Origin: Halapricum hydrolyticum | Lineage (GTDB): Archaea > Halobacteriota > Halobacteria > Halobacteriales > Haloarculaceae | Length of the DNA: 64,000 nt | Direction of reading: 5' to 3' | Assembly (NCBI RefSeq): GCF_025517535.1 | Contig: NZ_JAOPKC010000007.1 | Span: 52,112 to 116,111, forward strand | Shown: positions 60,264 through 64,000 of the stretch, piece after piece | Layout of the letters: every line of letters starts with the position of its first letter | How positions within the stretch are numbered: position 1 is the first letter of the stretch | Program-made: the position numbers and the translations under genes | The notes under the pieces: model-generated | What the model saw: only the letters and a program-made list of their open reading frames with translations | The model's database searches: none | Told to the model about the DNA's origin: nothing

Positions 60264-62273
60264 TCATTCAGGGGGTTCCAACCACGATACAGATGCGAGC
60301 GAATTGTTGTCTATCAGATAATTATCAACTTCCGTTCTGAACCCTGCGATACTGTTCAATACCTCTGTATGGTCCGATTCAGCTAGATTTTCGACGGCTT
60401 CGAACGTCGGACGCAGGCTACCACGTTGCGTATAGAACCCAAGGAAATCAAGTTCGTCATCCGTCCTGAAGAATCCCTTATCACTTGCATGGATACGATC
60501 TCGGACGTATTGTACGAAATCGGCAGGGGAATCAAGTACTCGCGCGATGAGCTCCAGATGGTGTGCGCTCACGATGTACGGGATGGGTTCGCTGTCTAGC
60601 AACCGGGTGTATTCGGTCGTCGCCAGATTTCCGTATGTTGTACTCATTACTCCTATCGGTAGATATTGTTCGATTTGACTGAAATCCATATCAAGCTCAA
60701 GCGATAGCTCGTCATCATCCTGCTCTTGGAGATACTCAATTCTCTGTTGCAACTGAGATGTTGCGCTGCCAATACCATTCTCAAAATCTGCGCGAATAGC
60801 GTCCGGATCTCCCTGAAATGCTTCTTTAGTCAACTGCTTCGATTTCATCTCGAAGAGCAACAGGGTATCACCGTATCGGACCACTGCATCAGTCTCCAGA
60901 TCTCCCAGTTGGACACTAGTTAAAACCGCCGCATTAGGGAACAAGCGTTGAATACTATCGATAGCCCAGTGTTCGATGACATCGCCCCAGCGCTGACTTC
61001 TATCACCTCGGATTCGGTCGTCCATGTTGAGCAGATCGAAATAGAAGGTGTTCAGCATCGTCTCAGCAAAATGGGTGGGCAGTGGCACGAGATATTGCCC
61101 TTCAGATTCTACGATTGGGTGTTTCTCTAGAGGATTCAGATGTTCGGACAGCCTGCTGAATTCTGTCTCACCAATGCCGATACTGATCCGGTCGAGAAAC
61201 GAATCAAACCGGGATTTGTTCTGAATCCCTGCCCAGCACCGCAGGGTGTCCGCATCAAACCAGAGCAGTCGCTCTGCACTATCAAGAACGTGTGCCCATT
61301 GCATTTTTTCAGCGAAGCGGCGCTCGCGCCCGGGAACTGATGTGGTGAATTCTTCTGGCGAGATATCATCCCGGTTTCGCCAGTAACTGCCGATAACGCG
61401 GAGAGCATCGGCTTGGTACCACCGTAAAGCCTGATAAAGCATTGCTCGCCGATGATAGAAAAACTGCAACATTGCGTCCGCATAGTGTCTTGCGTCGCGA
61501 GTCTCGAAGTCAAATTCGTCGAAAAAAGCCAACGTAAACGGGGAGTACAACCGCTCCATTGTCGCCAGTGAATACGCAGGATCGAGGTGATCACTCGCAG
61601 AAAGTTTCGCTCGTCGAACGGTCGCCCGCACTCGGTCGAGATCATCCATTGGGTCGAAGCTCTCAAAATTCTCATACAGGTCGTTGTATGCCTGGAGGAG
61701 AATACCAAGCAAATCAACCAGGCTGTGGAGGTCCACGCCATATAGTCGCTCAGCTGTGATTGATTCCGTAGGAGGTCCACTGTACACGCCAGAAGGGTCT
61801 GGGTAAAAATCAGTAAGTCGGGTAGTGGTTTGGTGCTCGATATGTGAGGATGTTGCGAGACCCAAACCGATCTTGATCGTTTCAGCTGGAAATCCAACTG
61901 TCGCTCCACCAAAGTCAGTTTGTGCCCATAATTCCCCCATCGCATGGAATAGATGCAGATAGGTCAGCGCCGAGCGTTGTCCAACCTGTTGTATCTGTGA
62001 TGATAGCGAGTTGACTACCTTTGCAGGTCTGATGGAATGAACGTGCTCGCGCTGAAACATCTGACCGTTATGTCTCGCTGCAGTCTTCCGAAGGTCAAAC
62101 CACGTGATTCCAGTAATGAAGGGTTCTAATTGGGTAGTGAAGTGAATCTTGTGACTTGCCCGAAGTCCGGCGGTTAATGTGGGTTCAGATACTTGACAAC
62201 CGTCACAGATTGATATTGAGGAGTGGTCTGGGGGGTGTTGTTCGCCGCAGAGAATACAGGGTTCGTACTCCAT
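60264..62273 (-). CDS. Zinc-ribbon protein with PD-(D/E)XK-like nuclease domain, candidate defence protein
   Basis: A 669-residue protein. A short N-terminal zinc ribbon (CILCGEQHPPDHSSISICDGC) is followed by a long helical region (about 40-400). Then comes a nuclease-like core with RWGDVIEHWAIDSIQRLFPNA (helix with Glu), TDAVVRYGDTLLLFEMKSKQL: D462, E475-x-K477 form the PD-(D/E)XK pattern. The C-terminal 190 residues are mixed and contain LPIGVMSTTYGN. Large multi-domain proteins with a late PD-(D/E)XK core are common in anti-phage and restriction systems, but no modification gene is adjacent. A TATA-like tttatacata (62311-62320) lies upstream. The GTG at 62276 is possible; the ATG at 62273 is used. 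Confidence 0.72.
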   Translation of the reverse strand: MEYEPCILCGEQHPPDHSSISICDGCQVSEPTLTAGLRASHKIHFTTQLEPFITGITWFDLRKTAARHNGQMFQREHVHSIRPAKVVNSLSSQIQQVGQRSALTYLHLFHAMGELWAQTDFGGATVGFPAETIKIGLGLATSSHIEHQTTTRLTDFYPDPSGVYSGPPTESITAERLYGVDLHSLVDLLGILLQAYNDLYENFESFDPMDDLDRVRATVRRAKLSASDHLDPAYSLATMERLYSPFTLAFFDEFDFETRDARHYADAMLQFFYHRRAMLYQALRWYQADALRVIGSYWRNRDDISPEEFTTSVPGRERRFAEKMQWAHVLDSAERLLWFDADTLRCWAGIQNKSRFDSFLDRISIGIGETEFSRLSEHLNPLEKHPIVESEGQYLVPLPTHFAETMLNTFYFDLLNMDDRIRGDRSQRWGDVIEHWAIDSIQRLFPNAAVLTSVQLGDLETDAVVRYGDTLLLFEMKSKQLTKEAFQGDPDAIRADFENGIGSATSQLQQRIEYLQEQDDDELSLELDMDFSQIEQYLPIGVMSTTYGNLATTEYTRLLDSEPIPYIVSAHHLELIARVLDSPADFVQYVRDRIHASDKGFFRTDDELDFLGFYTQRGSLRPTFEAVENLAESDHTEVLNSIAGFRTEVDNYLIDNNSLASVSWLEPPE

Positions 62274-62310
62274 CACGATTTCTGGCCTCGAAGTAACACA
62301 TCCAACCGGC

Positions 62311-62320
62311 TATGTATAAA
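62311..62320 (-). promoter_or_regulatory. TATA-like box of the nuclease-like gene
   Basis: The minus strand has tttatacata, centred about 43 bases before the ATG at 62273. Transcription would begin about 16 bases before the start codon. Confidence 0.4.
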
Positions 62321-62495
62321 CGCTGTTGCGAGCATGAAAATCAAGCACTGGGCTCGAATCATATTGTAGAGTGTCTGATTGCAGAATCTACACTGCTAAA
62401 GTCAGCTCTCAAGATTACGAGTGGTATGAGCAACCTGAACACACATAGTAAATGTTGGTTGCTGGGCCATTTAATTCGGCACAGATTCAGTGTCA

Positions 62496-63419
62496 TCAAT
62501 CAACCAGCTTGACGAGGCTTGCACTGTGTGACCGCACCGTGGCTGCGCTCACCTTCGCCGCCGCAGCGACTTCTGACTGCGTCAGACACCGTCCTTCTTC
62601 GCGACTCGCCTTGTACAGACAGGCGGCTGCAAATCCGGATGGCTTGACGCCGGATACTGCTTCTGTCGATTCCGACTGTTCAGCCAACCGCCGAGCGCGC
62701 TGTCGGATGTACGCTGGAACATTGAGTTCTGACGCAAGCCGGGGGATGAATTCGCTCGGGCGAACAGGCTGGGTCGGCAGTCCAAGTTCTGTATTCAGCG
62801 TCTTGTACGCATTCGCGACTCTCGATTGTTCGACGCGTGCTGCGTCGACGACGTCGTCAAGTAACCGCGAGTGACCATTACAGCGACAGGCTCCGTACAC
62901 GCTAGCTGCCGCTATCGCCTCGATTGATCGGCCTCGAAGCAGGTCTTCGGTTTGAGCGCTCCGGAACAGTTCACACGCCTGATCACGGACCGAACCTGAG
63001 AGCTCGAGGACGCTCGCGATTCTTCGAACTTCACCCAGCCCGTGTGCGAGGTTTCGCTCGGCTTTCGACTGGAACCGCCCACGATTCTGTTCCCGCCGCA
63101 TTCGGGAGAGCCGCTGGCGCTTTCGTCCGGAGAGTTGGTTCCCGTTTGCATCTTTCCAGCGACCGATCTCGGTCGACAGCCCTCGGTCGTGACGTGCCGC
63201 AGTCAGTGGAGCGCCCGTCCGCTTTCGCTGGTCCTGATCGTGAGTTCTCCATTCAGGACCGTGGTCGATTCGTTGTTCGTCAATAACGAGTCCACAGTCC
63301 TGGCAGACAGTTTCAACGCTGTTCGTTCTCACCTGGCCCTTGCACTCTGGACACGGAGTGAGCCCGTCGTTCAATACGTCCTCGTCGAATCCGTTCTCGT
63401 AGATGTCTCTCGTCGCCAT
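62496..63419 (-). CDS. tfb: Transcription initiation factor B (TFB/TFIIB)
   Basis: A 307-residue general transcription factor that recruits RNA polymerase to TBP-bound promoters. The zinc ribbon has C23/C26 (CPECKGQ) and C39/C42 (CQDCGLV). The B-finger/linker is QRIDHGPEWRTHDQDQRKRTGAPLTAARHDRGLSTEIG. Two cyclin-like repeats follow (GEVRRIASVLELSGSVRDQACELFRSAQ, and VPAYIRQRARRLAEQSESTE). A C-terminal helix-turn-helix near SEVAAAAKVSAATVRSHSASL contacts the BRE. Haloarchaea carry several TFBs, and extra copies on plasmids can redirect global transcription. The ATG at 63419 is 23 bases from the conserved hairpin (63442-63470). Confidence 0.93.
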   Translation of the reverse strand: MATRDIYENGFDEDVLNDGLTPCPECKGQVRTNSVETVCQDCGLVIDEQRIDHGPEWRTHDQDQRKRTGAPLTAARHDRGLSTEIGRWKDANGNQLSGRKRQRLSRMRREQNRGRFQSKAERNLAHGLGEVRRIASVLELSGSVRDQACELFRSAQTEDLLRGRSIEAIAAASVYGACRCNGHSRLLDDVVDAARVEQSRVANAYKTLNTELGLPTQPVRPSEFIPRLASELNVPAYIRQRARRLAEQSESTEAVSGVKPSGFAAACLYKASREEGRCLTQSEVAAAAKVSAATVRSHSASLVKLVD

Positions 63420-63441
63420 TGGTAGTTCGCGAGGTGTCTGC

Positions 63442-63470
63442 ACCCCGCACCCCTCTCAGGGGGAGATAAA
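63442..63470 (-). promoter_or_regulatory. Conserved GGGGTGC hairpin motif, copy 4
   Basis: On the minus strand: TTTATCT, CCCCCTGAGAGGGGTGCGGG. The arms CCCC and GGGG pair, followed by TGCGGGG. It begins 23 bases before the tfb ATG at 63419. The three other copies precede accessory genes at 54303, 54822 and 58875. Confidence 0.62.
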
Positions 63471-63507
63471 CGGCCGCGGACATGGCGGTGTGTGGATGTC
63501 TGCTGAG

Positions 63508-63741
63508 CTATTTTGGGGAGGCTTCGGAGACGCGGTGAACAAACGGGCCTATCGTGAATACAAGGAGACGCTTCTGCTCTACACTCAGCATTTCAAGCAT
63601 CAGTCGTTCATTCGGAAAGCCCAACAGAGTCGCAGCAAGTCGCTCTACAGCATAGATTAAGATGAGAAATCCTGTGAATCCGAGGACCCCTCTGAGCTGA
63701 CCAAGTGACTTCTTGTACGTCAAGATAGAAAATAGTTGCAT
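63508..63741 (-). CDS. Possible small membrane protein
   Basis: A 77-residue open frame with one strong hydrophobic segment (VLGFTGFLILIYAVERLAATLLGF) and a basic N-terminus. No family is recognised and base usage is less GC-biased than neighbouring genes. It lies between tfb and a tfb remnant on the same strand. It could equally be a chance ORF. Confidence 0.35.
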   Translation of the reverse strand: MQLFSILTYKKSLGQLRGVLGFTGFLILIYAVERLAATLLGFPNERLMLEMLSVEQKRLLVFTIGPFVHRVSEASPK

Positions 63742-63779
63742 TAGGAACTATTCAAATTTGATGGAAGGCAGAGCTATCT

Positions 63780-63912
63780 TCCACTCGTCTTGATCGTTAC
63801 CTCCCATTCAGGGCCGTGGTCGATCCGTTGTTCGTCAATGATGAGTCCACAGCCCTCGCAGATTGTTTCGACGAATCGGTAGTGATGGCTATTACACCCT
63901 GGACCATCCGTG
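63780..63912 (-). pseudogene. Decayed TFB zinc-ribbon fragment
   Basis: Translating the minus strand gives GPGCNSHHYRFVETICEGCG, then LIIDEQRIDHGPEW, which matches the intact tfb ribbon (TVCQDCGLVIDEQRIDHGPEW). The first ribbon Cys is replaced by Gly and the reading frame then runs into unrelated codons (EVTIKTSG). About 75 bases of DNA are also close to 63240-63312 of the intact gene. It is a remnant of a second tfb copy. Confidence 0.65.
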
Positions 63913-64000
63913 TTCGGTTAAGGAGAGAAACCGAGAGACGCTAGCGTTTTGATGAGGTTATCTTCAGAAACCGCGTAGAGAGAGGTTGTGCTACCTGAAC

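Overview
The window comes from a halophilic archaeon (class Halobacteria). The predicted proteins are very acidic and the DNA is GC-rich. Several start codons sit about 27 nt after a TATA box, as in leaderless archaeal transcripts. The gene content includes a HalOD1 output protein, an HTH-10 (bacterio-opsin activator type) regulator, two TrmB-like regulators, transcription factor B and two TnpB-only elements. I cannot name the genus. No rRNA, tRNA or CRISPR array was recognised.

Positions 1-20.3 kb are metabolic and stress genes: a small winged-helix protein, a DHFR/M20 peptidase/TauE run, a Rieske-fused glutamate-synthase-like protein, a membrane and ion-handling group (two small membrane proteins, a pentapeptide-repeat potassium channel, an NhaP-type antiporter), a Rieske-fused ThDP enzyme, a PAS histidine kinase, an MFS transporter, a DsrE/SRPBCC/ABM group, a disulfide oxidoreductase, a HalOD1 protein, two divergent TrmB regulators (one truncated) and NnrE.

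Positions 20.3-24 kb are a scar. An IS1341-type TnpB element and a Cys-containing HTH regulator lie between an N-terminal and a C-terminal peroxiredoxin fragment, followed by a thioredoxin-reductase-like flavoprotein. Positions 24-34 kb look catabolic: a DUF59 protein, an amidohydrolase and a zinc alcohol dehydrogenase (a trio known beside propane/acetone monooxygenases, here without the monooxygenase), a cupin, an alpha/beta hydrolase with an Asp nucleophile, an HTH-10 regulator, a carboxymuconolactone-decarboxylase-family protein, TauE, an SDR and a patatin.

Positions 34-50.5 kb hold a second disulfide oxidoreductase, serine acetyltransferase, a chimeric pseudogene, a GH15 glucoamylase, a second HTH regulator of the 22 kb type, a RimK-retropepsin fusion divergent from an M14-type deacylase, an ALDH/acetolactate-synthase-like pair, and a thiol/redox cluster (DsbA family, peroxiredoxin-like, glutaredoxin-like, a cysteine-free redoxin, a zinc ribbon, a CoA-binding protein, a minimal flavoprotein).

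Positions 50.5-64 kb are accessory, plasmid-like DNA, and almost every gene is on the minus strand. They hold a second TnpB element, an ATPase remnant, a winged-helix gene with its own operator-like palindrome, several haloarchaea-specific small proteins, a HEPN-motif protein, a PD-(D/E)XK-like nuclease protein and a TFB gene with a decayed TFB copy beside it. Four genes here carry the same GC-rich hairpin (core GAGGGGTGCGGGG) 23-30 nt before the start codon. Two intergenic spaces carry the same long-spaced inverted repeat (TTAACCAAC, 22-23 nt, GTTGGTTAA). These two signals are the best candidates for something undescribed.
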